NCBI GenBank assembly: GCA_019637295.1
Contig: JAHBVX010000001.1
Location: 161,501-225,500, forward strand
Source: Polyangiaceae bacterium
GTDB lineage: Bacteria; Myxococcota_A; Polyangia; Polyangiales; Polyangiaceae
DNA length: 64,000 bases
Reading direction: 5' to 3'
Each line of letters opens with the position of its first letter. The first letter of the stretch is position 1. Shown piece by piece: positions 7,401 to 15,174 of the stretch. The notes below the pieces were generated by a model that was not told the origin of the DNA, made no database searches, and was given only the letters and a program-made list of their open reading frames with translations. The translations under genes were made by a program, and so were the position numbers.

Positions 7401-9363
7401 CGCAGCGGACTCGATCACCGACTATCGCGTCGCGCTCTCCGCGGTGTCCGCCGATGGCGAGGTTGGCAGCACGGCCCTGTCACTGCGCGTATTTCAGGAG
7501 TTCTTCGTCGACTTCTCACCGCCCGCCGAGCTCACCGTGGGGGACGAAGTGACCGTGCCCGTCACCGTGTTCAACTACCTCGAGCAGCGCCAGCGCGTCA
7601 GCCTGAGCTACGAAGGCGACGGCCTCGCGGTGCTTCGGGGCGCGCCGGCTGTGTTCGAGCTCGGCCCCAGCGAGGTCCGGACGGCGGCGCTACGAGTTCG
7701 TGCGAACGACGTCGGCGAACGCGTGCTGCGCATCTCGGCGCTGGGCGCTACGCGCTCCGACGCGGTGGAGCGACGCGTGCGCGTCCTGCCGAACGGGAGA
7801 GTGGTGCGCGCCGTGCACGGCGGAGTGACGAGCTCCGCCGTGACTCACGCACTGTCGATCCCGGCGGCTGCGATCGAGGGTGGCAGCGCGGTGGTGCTCA
7901 CGGCCTATGGCGGGCTGCTCGGCCAGCTCGGCGAAGGCATCGAGGCCGCGCTGAAGCGACCCTACGGCTGCTTCGAGCAGACCTCCTCCACGACCTACCC
8001 GAACCTGCTCGTGCTCGAGTACCTCGATCGCACTCGGGGCAAGAGCCCCGAGCTCGCTCAGCGGGCACGTTCACTCGTGGACGAGGGGCATCAGCGGCTG
8101 CTCACGTTCGAGGCGCCCGGGGGTGGCTTCGGCTGGTTCGACGGCGGCAAAGCCGAGGTCACCCTCAGCGCTTACGCGCTGAGGCAGTTCACCGACCTGG
8201 CCCGCGTGCGCCCCGTCGACCCCCGCGTGCTGGAGCGAACCCGCGCCTTCGTCTACGGCCTGCAAGCCAGCGATGGCGCCTGGCAGGATTGGCGAGGGCA
8301 GCGGGAAGCGACCACGGCCTACGTGGCCTGGGCGGTTGCGGAGAGCACGGAGCGCGATCCGCGGCTCGACAAGGCGCTCGCCTTCCTCGAGGCCGCCCCG
8401 CGCCCCGAGCCGAGCTACGACCTGGCGCTGCGCGCGAGCGCGTTCGTCGCGGCCGGGCGGCGTGACGCAGCCGGGCCACTGCTGGACGCGCTGCTGCCTC
8501 GCGCGAGTCGGCAGGGAGCTCGAGTCTCCTGGTCGTCCGACGGCGAGTCCGTGCTGCAGGCGCGGGGCAGCTCCCTCGACGTCGAGCTCACCGCCATGAT
8601 TGCGGACCTGCTCTCCCGCCTACAGCGCGAGCCGGAGCTCCGGCGAGGCGCGCTCACCTGGCTCTTGGGTCAGCGCGGTGGCGACGGGTTGTGGTCGACC
8701 ACGGCCGCCACGGTCGCGGCGATGCGCGCGCTACTCCGAGACGCCACCCCGTCCAAGCTCGTGGATGGCGCGCTCGCCGTTCGCGTGAGCGATGCGCACG
8801 TCGGCTCACTCAGCGTGAAGCAAACCGGGCAGGGCGCCCGCCAGACGCTCGAGCTGACCCCGTTCATCGGCGCCGGGGACAGCGCGGTGCACCTCGATCC
8901 CGCGGGCGCGGAGATCGCCTACCAGCTGGTCTCGACGCACCACCTGCCTTGGAGTTCGGCGCCACCCCAGCCTGGCGACGGGCTCTACTTCAAGGTGGAC
9001 TACGCGCCGCGCAGCGCGACGGTCGGGCAGCTCGTGCAGTGCCGGGTCGATTTCGGGTGCGAACGCGAGCAGTCGTGCCCCATGCCGTTGCTCGAGATCG
9101 GAATACCGCCCGGCTTCGACGTGGTCGACGACGATCTCGAGCGCCTGCGTCGCGCGGGCACCATTCGTCGCTACGACGCCCATTCGTCCAAGGTCACGCT
9201 CTATCTCTGGAGCGTCGAGCGCGGCCAGCCGGCGCGCATCACGTTCCGCATCAGGCCACACCTGCCGCTGCGGGGCGTGGCGCCGAGCTCCGTCGCCTAC
9301 CTCTACTACCAGCCGGAGCTGCGCGTGGAGCTGCCGCCGTCGAGCGTGGTCGTGCGCCCCTGA
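4495..9363 (+). CDS. Bacterial alpha-2-macroglobulin with an internal multi-helix membrane insertion
   Basis: This 1622-residue protein has an N-terminal membrane anchor (residues about 17-36), not a lipobox. Macroglobulin-like beta domains fill residues about 50-640. The alpha-2-macroglobulin core begins near 945 (YFPETLLWLPE) and the thioester motif is PYGCFEQTSS with Cys1159, a variant of the usual CGEQ/CLEQ. A toroid-like helical domain and a receptor-binding-like end follow. Bacterial homologues are thought to trap invading proteases in the periplasm. What is odd is the stretch 665-890, where the bait region would be expected: it holds six hydrophobic segments (about 665-690, 715-735, 752-770, 793-813, 829-850, 863-887). 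The protein would then cross the membrane repeatedly. No penicillin-binding protein gene, the usual partner, is adjacent. Confidence 0.88.
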   Translation: MAEPPLESDIPWLGSRRFWVACLVVLTVVLVWSGRVLRGYLRGEPGVVAFVSLDADLSVEPGRAMKVRVQARDLRDGAPLPAEAAAIGIHTGEETQLLLEGRTDPHGEWLAEVTLPEPLPDGLRELVAWLPGRSEATRVGLDLQRAPRSSTHLSTDKPWYQPGQTIHARALTLGSDQRPLAGQEVVFELLDPDETKIFRETRKTSEFGIAHVDLPLAGEVRLGTYQVSVLSPRAYAVTHLEVKRYLLPKAKAELLLEPQQGETATGTVRASFVFGRPLVGAAVKLHAASSEGALLGEGVTDANGEHRFTVRTAAHLSKLVAVVQGEDAPPVQATAPLAPRGDLPTLEAFVEGGVPVSGVDNLVYLVAGGRGGAALAGEVRVEPGGHTARVGEKGLGTLLLRFEPNAPYTLTFTDERGRRASTTLKLRVSSWQRPHELLLRTARPVLPAGQRVPVRLLTRVERSCHGALSLWRGPLLLATGQGRVTGGAGEITLTVPRVSGLVELRAECFGAKGERWTGSRVALVSGHELTVSASFVEQPSPPGGTALLDVSVLSSGQPTRAALGLSAVDEAFFLLADERPDQLARFFRVEQWLRHGARSGYDDHFQSPADPRFDPAAPGVLDDPAAPEDLTAIALAVASQRLTRLPSYYDAQDAARIPWEAKRRAHRLGGVAVLVALGLAGLAMGAVLAYGVRRVRRAAPMPSVHPAEEQHFSRAMLRLGGLWVLGPWLPLVSVRVLVGERALSRWRPDHVSDLTVAAVWLVTALGVAAAQLWAIGSSRRTAVGARYPALGRLLPLLPVAGLLVSGSLLAVLLTDGRVYERLLERPIRFGMVLLGMVLLWQLTFGVLALVRRAALDVTTRGRRVWLLTSRAVLLGLPLTLVGLGLLAHEDYLRGVAPPHEFEDERNEEGLMGTRAKGEQGSMGRRYAVAGPAGGPSRDPPRVRSYFPETLLWLPEVVTHADGRMRLEIPAADSITDYRVALSAVSADGEVGSTALSLRVFQEFFVDFSPPAELTVGDEVTVPVTVFNYLEQRQRVSLSYEGDGLAVLRGAPAVFELGPSEVRTAALRVRANDVGERVLRISALGATRSDAVERRVRVLPNGRVVRAVHGGVTSSAVTHALSIPAAAIEGGSAVVLTAYGGLLGQLGEGIEAALKRPYGCFEQTSSTTYPNLLVLEYLDRTRGKSPELAQRARSLVDEGHQRLLTFEAPGGGFGWFDGGKAEVTLSAYALRQFTDLARVRPVDPRVLERTRAFVYGLQASDGAWQDWRGQREATTAYVAWAVAESTERDPRLDKALAFLEAAPRPEPSYDLALRASAFVAAGRRDAAGPLLDALLPRASRQGARVSWSSDGESVLQARGSSLDVELTAMIADLLSRLQREPELRRGALTWLLGQRGGDGLWSTTAATVAAMRALLRDATPSKLVDGALAVRVSDAHVGSLSVKQTGQGARQTLELTPFIGAGDSAVHLDPAGAEIAYQLVSTHHLPWSSAPPQPGDGLYFKVDYAPRSATVGQLVQCRVDFGCEREQSCPMPLLEIGIPPGFDVVDDDLERLRRAGTIRRYDAHSSKVTLYLWSVERGQPARITFRIRPHLPLRGVAPSSVAYLYYQPELRVELPPSSVVVRP

Positions 9364-9378
9364 CTCTGCGGCCCTCGC

Positions 9379-11565
9379 TCAGAGTTCGTACCGAAGCCCT
9401 GCGAGCACGAGCCGCGGGGTTCCCGGCAGCAACCCACGCGTGCGGTCGGCGACGTACAGCGTGTCGGCCAGGTTCTTCACGCTCAGGAACGCCGTGGTCG
9501 AGACCTGCTGCCAGGTGTAACCAGCGGTGGCGTTGAAGATGGCGTGGCCGTCGATCAGTCCGCGCTGCCCGTCCGGTGACGGGGCGCTGGTGTTCAGATC
9601 ATCGGCGAACTGCTTGCCAACGTAGACGGCCTCGACGCGCGCATCGAAGCCCACCTCGTGCGCGTAGCCCAGGCCAACCGTCAGCAGGTGCTCGGGCGCA
9701 TAGGGCACGCGATTGCCCGTCACGCTGACCGTCTCGAAACCAGGGATGCTGCTGGTCCGGCGACCGACGAACTCGGCGTCGAACAGGAAGGTGTACGCGA
9801 TGGTCGCGTACGGGTTGTGCGCACCGAGCTTCGCGAGCCGGTCGCCCTCCGCCGAGACCGACAACTCCACGCCCTGGTGCAGCGTCCGACCGGCGTTCGT
9901 GAGCGTCGCGCCGCTGCCCCCTGCCACGCTCGCGGGAACGATCTGGTTCCTGAAGTCCATGCGGAAGGCCGTCGCCTCCAGCGACAACCCCCGGAGGGAC
10001 TCGCTGCGCACGCCGAGCTCGCTGTTCCAAGACAGCTCGGGGTCGAGATCGACCGTCGCGCCCGTGCCGTTGCTGATCACGTCTTCCGTCCGCGGGGGCG
10101 CGAAGCCGCGGTGGATGCCGGCGAACACCGTGGTGCGCCGGGTAGGCTCCCAGGTAGCGCCCATGCCAGGGATGAGCACGGTCAGCTCGGCCTCGCCTCG
10201 CACGTCCGTCAGGCGGTTGCTGCGCTGGTAGCGGATGTGCTCGACGCGCACGCCCGGCGTGTAGCTGAACGCGCCGACGAGGAATCGGTTCTGAAGAAAG
10301 CCCGCTAGGGCCTGGTTCTTCCGCAGGTTGTGCTCGACCAGCCCCGCGTTTTCGGAAGTCCCGACGCTGCGGGACCAGGGCAAGTCTCCGTTCAGCTGCA
10401 GTCGGTCCTGCCGCTCCACGTGCAGCCGCAGCCCCGCCTCGAGCTCACCCCGCACGGGGTGAAGCTCGTAGCTCGCCTTGACCCGTGGCTCGATCCCCAT
10501 CGTGCGGTACTGACGAAGACGCCCCTGGTTGCCACAGGTCGTGTTCAAGTTGTCCATGCCGCCGCACAGCGGATCGCTCGCGTCGTTGGGCCGCTGGTTC
10601 GAGTTGCTGGACTGCCGCCACCAGCGCCGGTCGAACAGCGAGCCGTACACGTTCGTGGTCAGCGTCACGGCGCGGCTCAACTCCAAATCGTGCGTGACCG
10701 ACGCGCCCTGTCTACTGGCGTACATCCAGTCGTTCTCGAACGGGTTCTGCCGCGGGTCTGCGTCCCACTCCGCTTGCGTCAGCCCCGAGTAGGTGTTCTG
10801 CGAGACCTCGTCGTAGTGACTGAAGCGCAGGGTCAGCCCCTGTCGCTCGCCGAGCAGCATGAATGTCTTGAGGCTCGCGTCGTGCAGCACGGAGTGGGTG
10901 TTCCTGCGGGAGCCCGAGCCTTGCTTGCGCTGCAGATCGAGGTGCAGACCCTTGTCACCCCAGGAGCCGCCGTAGCGCAGGTGCCCCGCGAGCTGCTCGC
11001 GGGTTCCCGCGGTCACGCTCACGAAGCCCCCCGGCGCGCTGCGAAATGTGGGCGTGACGTAGTTCACCACCCCGCCCACCGTGTGTGGCCCGAACAGGAT
11101 CTGTCCGGACCCCTTCAACACCTCGATACGCTCGTAGCGCTCGACGGGTGGGTGGTAGTAGCTGGCGTTGTCGCCGTAGGGCGCGTACGCGAGCGGGATC
11201 CCGTCCTCCAGCAAGAGCACCTTGGTGGACCGCGTCGGGTTCAGCCCCCGGAGCCCGATGTTCGGTCTGAGGCCGAAGCCCTCCTCGTCTCGGGCGTGGA
11301 CGCCCGGGACCTTGCGCAAGGCCTCGTTGACGGTGAACGGCCGACTTCGCTTCAGCGCGCGGTCGTCCACCACTTGCCCCGCGCCGGGCGTCGCCTCGAG
11401 CCCGGAGCGACTGTCGATCACGTCCACCTGCGGTGCGAAGACCACGTCCTCCTCGGCATCTGGCTCGCTGGGCGTCGCGGTCGGCTCCTCTGCGCGGGCG
11501 CTCAGTGTCCAGGTCGTCAGCGCGACGGTCGCGAGGTTCACTAGGTGTCGTCGGGTGAAGTTCAA
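9379..11565 (-). CDS. TonB-dependent outer-membrane receptor (probable ferric-siderophore/iron uptake)
   Basis: This 728-residue protein starts at TTG 11565, supported by GGAGG 6 nt upstream (the next candidate is GTG at 11541). Residues 1-25 are a signal peptide ending ARAEE. The plug domain at about 50-170 contains GLRPNIGLRGLNPTRS and LLLEDGIPLAYAPYGDN, typical of FecA-like receptors, and a beta-barrel fills the rest to a terminal aromatic-type strand (LVLAGLRYEL). It would bind an iron chelate and import it using TonB energy. It lies 67 bp downstream of tonB on the same strand, and both should be expressed from the Fur-box promoter ahead of tonB. The substrate cannot be read from the sequence. 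Confidence 0.9.
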   Translation of the reverse strand: MNFTRRHLVNLATVALTTWTLSARAEEPTATPSEPDAEEDVVFAPQVDVIDSRSGLEATPGAGQVVDDRALKRSRPFTVNEALRKVPGVHARDEEGFGLRPNIGLRGLNPTRSTKVLLLEDGIPLAYAPYGDNASYYHPPVERYERIEVLKGSGQILFGPHTVGGVVNYVTPTFRSAPGGFVSVTAGTREQLAGHLRYGGSWGDKGLHLDLQRKQGSGSRRNTHSVLHDASLKTFMLLGERQGLTLRFSHYDEVSQNTYSGLTQAEWDADPRQNPFENDWMYASRQGASVTHDLELSRAVTLTTNVYGSLFDRRWWRQSSNSNQRPNDASDPLCGGMDNLNTTCGNQGRLRQYRTMGIEPRVKASYELHPVRGELEAGLRLHVERQDRLQLNGDLPWSRSVGTSENAGLVEHNLRKNQALAGFLQNRFLVGAFSYTPGVRVEHIRYQRSNRLTDVRGEAELTVLIPGMGATWEPTRRTTVFAGIHRGFAPPRTEDVISNGTGATVDLDPELSWNSELGVRSESLRGLSLEATAFRMDFRNQIVPASVAGGSGATLTNAGRTLHQGVELSVSAEGDRLAKLGAHNPYATIAYTFLFDAEFVGRRTSSIPGFETVSVTGNRVPYAPEHLLTVGLGYAHEVGFDARVEAVYVGKQFADDLNTSAPSPDGQRGLIDGHAIFNATAGYTWQQVSTTAFLSVKNLADTLYVADRTRGLLPGTPRLVLAGLRYEL

Positions 11566-11632
11566 GACAGACCTCCGGCAGTGTCGCGCCCTGCAGGGGC
11601 TGACACGCGATGCGTCGCGCAGAGCGGCGCGC

Positions 11633-12412
11633 TCAGTTGGACAAGACGTAAGAGACGGGGATGACGGCGGTGATCGGCGACGTCGGGCTCGAGTCGCCGA
11701 GGCGAAGCGGCGAGGCGCGATCGATCAGCGCGAGTGCGTCGCTGTCGAGCACGGGGACGCCCGAGCTCTTGCGGATGCGGCGTCCGAGCAGGCGGCCATC
11801 CGGCGCCACGGTGACCTCCAGGTGCACCACGCCCTGCCAGCCGGCGCGCCGCGCGATCGCGGGGTAGCGCTTGAGCGAGTCGACCCGACGATGCAACAGC
11901 CCAGCGATACGCTGACGCTCCCCGCCGCTCGGGGAGCGCGGCGTGGCCTTGGGCACGACCGCCGCCGGCGCGTCTCGCGGGCTCGATGCCCGCGGCGACG
12001 CGGGCACGGTGGCGTCGGGCCGAGGGCCATCCGGCACGCGGTCGCTCGAGCCTCCCGCCTCGACGCCGTCCGCGACCAGCGCTGGCTCGGCCGCCGGGGT
12101 CTGGTGCAGCGCGGGAACGGCGGGCCGCGCTGGCTCCGCCGGAGTCTCGGGCATCGCGGGCACGACTGGCGTCGTCACGGGCCGCGAAACCGGGGTCGGC
12201 GCGGCGGCCGGGTTGGCTACCACTGGCTCGGGCGCCGGCTCGGCGAGCGGAGCGGGCTGCTCCCACAGCTCGACCCCGTACTCCACGAGCGCTGCCGGGG
12301 GCATCGCCCGCGCGCTGGCCGTGGCCGCCAAGATCAGGACTCCGGCATGCAGAAACACCGCAATTCCCAGGGGTAACGAGAGGTGCGCCGGGGCCTGGGG
12401 AGACTTGAACAT
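11633..12412 (-). CDS. tonB: Energy transducer TonB
   Basis: This is a 259-residue protein from the ATG at 12412. An upstream in-frame TTG at 12427 is unlikely, since it would place the start inside a palindromic operator. Residues about 8-30 form the membrane anchor, followed by a long Pro/Ala/Glu-rich periplasmic spacer. The C-terminal TonB domain (residues about 170-259) includes VDSLKRYPAIARRAGWQGVV and ends SYVLSN. It passes proton-motive force from ExbBD to outer-membrane receptors. exbB and exbD are not in this window. It is the first gene of a two-gene unit with the receptor downstream. A 7-1-7 Fur-type palindrome touches the start codon, and an FNR-like palindrome lies about 51 bp upstream. 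Confidence 0.88.
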   Translation of the reverse strand: MFKSPQAPAHLSLPLGIAVFLHAGVLILAATASARAMPPAALVEYGVELWEQPAPLAEPAPEPVVANPAAAPTPVSRPVTTPVVPAMPETPAEPARPAVPALHQTPAAEPALVADGVEAGGSSDRVPDGPRPDATVPASPRASSPRDAPAAVVPKATPRSPSGGERQRIAGLLHRRVDSLKRYPAIARRAGWQGVVHLEVTVAPDGRLLGRRIRKSSGVPVLDSDALALIDRASPLRLGDSSPTSPITAVIPVSYVLSN

Positions 12413-12426
12413 GAAAACCGTTTTCA
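12412..12426. promoter_or_regulatory. Fur-box-like 7-1-7 palindrome at the tonB start
   Basis: TGAAAAC-C-GTTTTCA is a perfect 7-1-7 inverted repeat, the geometry of a Fur box, and is AT-rich in an otherwise GC-rich region. It abuts the tonB ATG, so Fur-Fe binding would block transcription or initiation of tonB and the receptor. The family match is by geometry and gene context. Confidence 0.65.
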
Positions 12427-12456
12427 ATTACTACCTGAGCTCGGCCCGCGGCGCCA

Positions 12457-12470
12457 ATGACTTCGGTCAC
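12457..12470. promoter_or_regulatory. FNR-spaced palindrome upstream of tonB
   Basis: ATGAC-TTCG-GTCAC differs by one base from the exact motif at 38902. Its centre is about 51 bp upstream of the tonB ATG and about 82 bp upstream of the divergent Smr gene. It could serve either side. Confidence 0.35.
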
Positions 12471-12545
12471 CCGGACACCGGAGCCACGAGCCTCCGACGC
12501 GCCCCGCCCGCCAGCGGGTCGATTCGGGCGAGCTATGTTGACGGC

Positions 12546-13079
12546 ATGGCTGCCAAGCGAGAGAGCCTCGGAGCCCTGCTCTCCGGCGTCAGGCCGCTGC
12601 GGGCGGCGCCTCGGCGCGTTCCACCCGCGACCCAGGAGGCGGCGGCGCCGCCGCCAGTGGTGGAGCTTCAACCCCTCGCCAGCCCGCTCGAGGTCACGCG
12701 GGATGGTGAGCACCACCGCGGGCGCGCTCCGGGCACCCGGTCGCGGATCTTGCAGCAGCTCGCGCGCGGCGACTTCCCGCCCGCTCGCACGCTGAATCTG
12801 CACGGGCTGACGAGCGCGGAGGCGTGCCGCGCGGTCCTGCGCTTCGTCCGCGACGCGCGGGTAGACGGAGTACGCACGCTCTGCATCGTTCACGGTCGCG
12901 GTACGCACTCCGGCGCGCGCGGCGCAGTGCTGCGAGAAGAGGTCGCGAGACTGCTGGCGGAGGAACTAGCGGCGAGCGTGCTCGCCTTCTCGACGGCGCC
13001 GCCCCGGTTCGGCGCAGCGGGCGCCACCTTGGTCCGCCTCAGGCGTCTACCCGTGAGCGGGCCGCGCGTCAGCGAGTGA
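12546..13079 (+). CDS. Smr-domain protein
   Basis: This is a 177-residue cytoplasmic protein whose C-terminal half is an Smr domain (MutS2/Smr nuclease fold). The motif LNLHGLTSAEACRAVLRFV at about residues 82-100 and the later IVHGRGTHS (HGRG core) are the diagnostic parts. Stand-alone Smr proteins act as nicking endonucleases or RNA/DNA-binding factors. The first 75 residues are Pro/Arg-rich and probably disordered. The ATG at 12546 was preferred because the upstream open frame overlaps tonB on the other strand. It is divergent from tonB with a 133-bp shared intergenic region. Confidence 0.8.
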   Translation: MAAKRESLGALLSGVRPLRAAPRRVPPATQEAAAPPPVVELQPLASPLEVTRDGEHHRGRAPGTRSRILQQLARGDFPPARTLNLHGLTSAEACRAVLRFVRDARVDGVRTLCIVHGRGTHSGARGAVLREEVARLLAEELAASVLAFSTAPPRFGAAGATLVRLRRLPVSGPRVSE

Positions 13080-13096
13080 CCATGGGGCGGTGTCAG

Positions 13097-13471
13097 ATGA
13101 GCAAGGTGCTTCACGAGCGAGCGTCTCGTGTCCGCGCGCAGGTCACCGTTCGCCGCTGGGAGCTTCGTCAGCAGTCCCACGCAAAGGGCGTCTGGTTCGG
13201 GTTGCGACGACTCTTGGCGGCAAGCGACAGGGTGTTCAGCATCTCGGACGCGGACATGGCGGCGCTCCTCGCCGACCACAGGCTCCCTCATCCCGTGGGT
13301 CTTCGGCTTCAGCCCCAGCGCATCATCGTCGCTGCCACGCCCGAAGAGGTCAGTTCCCTACCGAGCGCGCGAGAGCACCGCGTCGCGCTGGGAGCGGAGT
13401 TGTTGGCGGCTCGCAACTGGGTGGTCGTGCCCTTCGGTCCCCAAGACGCTACCTGGGTTCGTCCAGCGTAA
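13097..13471 (+). CDS. Hypothetical small protein
   Basis: This 124-residue protein has no domain I recognise. The ATG at 13097 was chosen because GGGCGG lies a suitable distance upstream, and an in-frame ATG at 13082 is the alternative. The sequence is basic in its first half (VRAQVTVRRWELRQQSHAKG) and contains a mixed alpha/beta-looking C-terminal part (VALGAELLAARNWVVVPFG). No signal peptide or membrane segment is seen. It begins 17 bp after the Smr gene and probably shares its transcript. Codon third positions are GC-rich as in neighbouring genes, which supports it being real. Confidence 0.55.
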   Translation: MSKVLHERASRVRAQVTVRRWELRQQSHAKGVWFGLRRLLAASDRVFSISDADMAALLADHRLPHPVGLRLQPQRIIVAATPEEVSSLPSAREHRVALGAELLAARNWVVVPFGPQDATWVRPA

Positions 13472-13526
13472 GTCAGTGGTCATCACCGCGGCTGACCGAC
13501 ACCCTCGGCCAACTGCCGTCGCCGGC

Positions 13527-14354
13527 TCACGCCGTTGCGGTCGCGATGTGGGTGTGCATGGGGAACTCGACTGCGTCGCCGACGCGGTAGCGCTCGACGA
13601 GCGCACCGGTCTCGCGCGCCACGGCTTCGACGAACGCGTCGAACTGCGGAGGGTCCTGCACGAACTGAGGCATGAACGCCGAGTACGGGTACTCGATGTC
13701 GCGGATGAAGCTGGCGGCGGACGGAAAGCGCGCGGTGATCCTGGCTGGCGCGATCTCGATGCCTTCGAACCCGCCTTGCTCGAGGGTGCTCTCGAGCGCG
13801 TCCCGGCTCCCGAGGGAGAACGGCGCGCCCGCATCCTCCGGCGTCACGCCGAGGGCACTCAGGTGACGCACTTCGACCTCGGCGAGCTCTGCGAAGATAG
13901 GGTGTGACTCGAGGGACTGCCAGACGGCCAGGGCGATGCGACCGCCACTGCGCAGAACGCGGCGCGCCTCGCGCAGGGCGCCGGGGCGGTCGGGGAAGAA
14001 CTGCAGACCCTGCTGGCACACGACCAAGTCGAAGCTGTCGTCGGTCAACTCGAGGGCCAGAGCGTCGCCCTGCTTCCACTCGATGGCGGCGCCGCTTGGA
14101 GCGGCTCGCGCGCGGCCCACCGCCAACATGCCGGGTCGCAGATCGAGCGCGACGATTCGCCCGCCGGGGCCCACCAGCGGCGCCAGACTACGCGCGACGA
14201 TCCCGGTGCCGCACGCGAGATCGAGCACCGTCTCGCCCGCCCTCGGCGCTGCGCGCTGCAGGAGCAGCGGCGCGACTCGGTCGAAGATCGCAGGAACGTA
14301 GACCGAATCGTACAGCTCTGCGGGGCTCGGGGCGGCGGGGGTTGGTGCGGACAC
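13527..14354 (-). CDS. Class I SAM-dependent methyltransferase
   Basis: This 275-residue protein starts at GTG 14354, preceded by AAGGAG 7 nt upstream. The open frame extends further back but without a ribosome site. Motif I VLDLACGTGIVARSL at about residues 43-57, GGRIVALDLRPGML (motif II) and DLVVCQQGLQFFPD (motif III/IV) identify a UbiE/MenG-like methyltransferase of the Methyltransf_11/25 type. The acceptor is not predictable. The C-terminal 130 residues resemble small-molecule methyltransferases that act on lipids or quinones. Neighbours give no pathway clue. It converges with the small gene at 13097. Confidence 0.85.
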   Translation of the reverse strand: MSAPTPAAPSPAELYDSVYVPAIFDRVAPLLLQRAAPRAGETVLDLACGTGIVARSLAPLVGPGGRIVALDLRPGMLAVGRARAAPSGAAIEWKQGDALALELTDDSFDLVVCQQGLQFFPDRPGALREARRVLRSGGRIALAVWQSLESHPIFAELAEVEVRHLSALGVTPEDAGAPFSLGSRDALESTLEQGGFEGIEIAPARITARFPSAASFIRDIEYPYSAFMPQFVQDPPQFDAFVEAVARETGALVERYRVGDAVEFPMHTHIATATA

Positions 14355-14400
14355 GACTCTCCTTCTCAGTGCGCAGACCGTACGGCAGTTGCGGCGCGGC

Positions 14401-15117
14401 TCAGAGCGCGCACTTCGTGAAGCCCGCTTTCGTGCAATCGGTGTCCGCGTAGCAGACGCACAGCTTCGCGACACACTTGCCGTAGCCATTGCACGAAGCG
14501 TCGTCGCTGCAGCCCGAGCCCTGAGCGAGGCAAAACTTCGCGTTGCTGTCGTCGAGTCCGGAGCAGGTGAGCGGCAGCGTGCAATCGGTGTCCGTGCTGC
14601 ACGTCAGCCCGCAGGACTTGAAGCCCGACAGGGAGAAGCAGTCGAGCTTCGGGTTCTGGCTCGAGCAGTCCGTCGTGGTGCTGCACTCCGGCGAGCGACA
14701 CCCACCCGCGACGCACTGGTAGTTGTTGGGGTACTGGTTGCTGGGGCAGTCGGTGGCACCCGCCGGGCAGCAGTCGCTCGCCGTCGTGCAGGGAGGCGTG
14801 CAGAAGCCGGTCGCCGCGGCGGCGTCGGCGTCGGTCCCCGCGTCGAGCCCGGCGCCGCCCTCGGTGGTGGCGGCGTCGCCCGCTGCGCCGGCGACGCCGC
14901 CGCTCGCCGAGGCGCCTCCGCTGCCTGAAGCGCCTGCGCCGGTGCCGCCGGTCGCCCCGCCGGCTCCGCCGCTACTCGCGTCGGCACCGCCGCTCGCCGA
15001 GGCGCCTCCGCTGCCGCCCGCGGAGGCGCCGCCCGCGCCGTCCGTCGAGTCGGTGCTGCACGCCAGCGCCGCGAGGGAAATCCAGAGGCAAAGTCCGGTC
15101 GAGCCGCGCACCGCCAT
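14401..15117 (-). CDS. Cys-rich lipoprotein with Gly/Ala/Ser linker
   Basis: This 238-residue exported protein has a signal peptide that ends ISLAALACST with a good lipobox (LAAC-like). Residues about 25-100 are a GGASA/GGSGG linker. The remaining 135 residues contain more than twenty Cys in short CxxxxDC repeats (CTTASDCC, CSTTTDCS, CSTDTDCT, CYADTDCT), a pattern common in myxobacterial surface proteins and likely disulfide-bonded. Function unknown. It is followed on the same strand after 46 bp by the methyltransferase and lies 57 bp downstream of hypB. I see no evidence that these work together. Confidence 0.8.
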   Translation of the reverse strand: MAVRGSTGLCLWISLAALACSTDSTDGAGGASAGGSGGASASGGADASSGGAGGATGGTGAGASGSGGASASGGVAGAAGDAATTEGGAGLDAGTDADAAAATGFCTPPCTTASDCCPAGATDCPSNQYPNNYQCVAGGCRSPECSTTTDCSSQNPKLDCFSLSGFKSCGLTCSTDTDCTLPLTCSGLDDSNAKFCLAQGSGCSDDASCNGYGKCVAKLCVCYADTDCTKAGFTKCAL

Positions 15118-15174
15118 GTCTCGAGCCTACACTACGTTGCCCGAGGCATCACCGCCGGTGCCGGCCTCGGCGGG

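Noticed and set aside
12413-12427. TTG 12427 as the tonB start
   Set aside because: It lies inside the Fur-type palindrome, and the ATG five codons later gives a normal TonB N-terminus.
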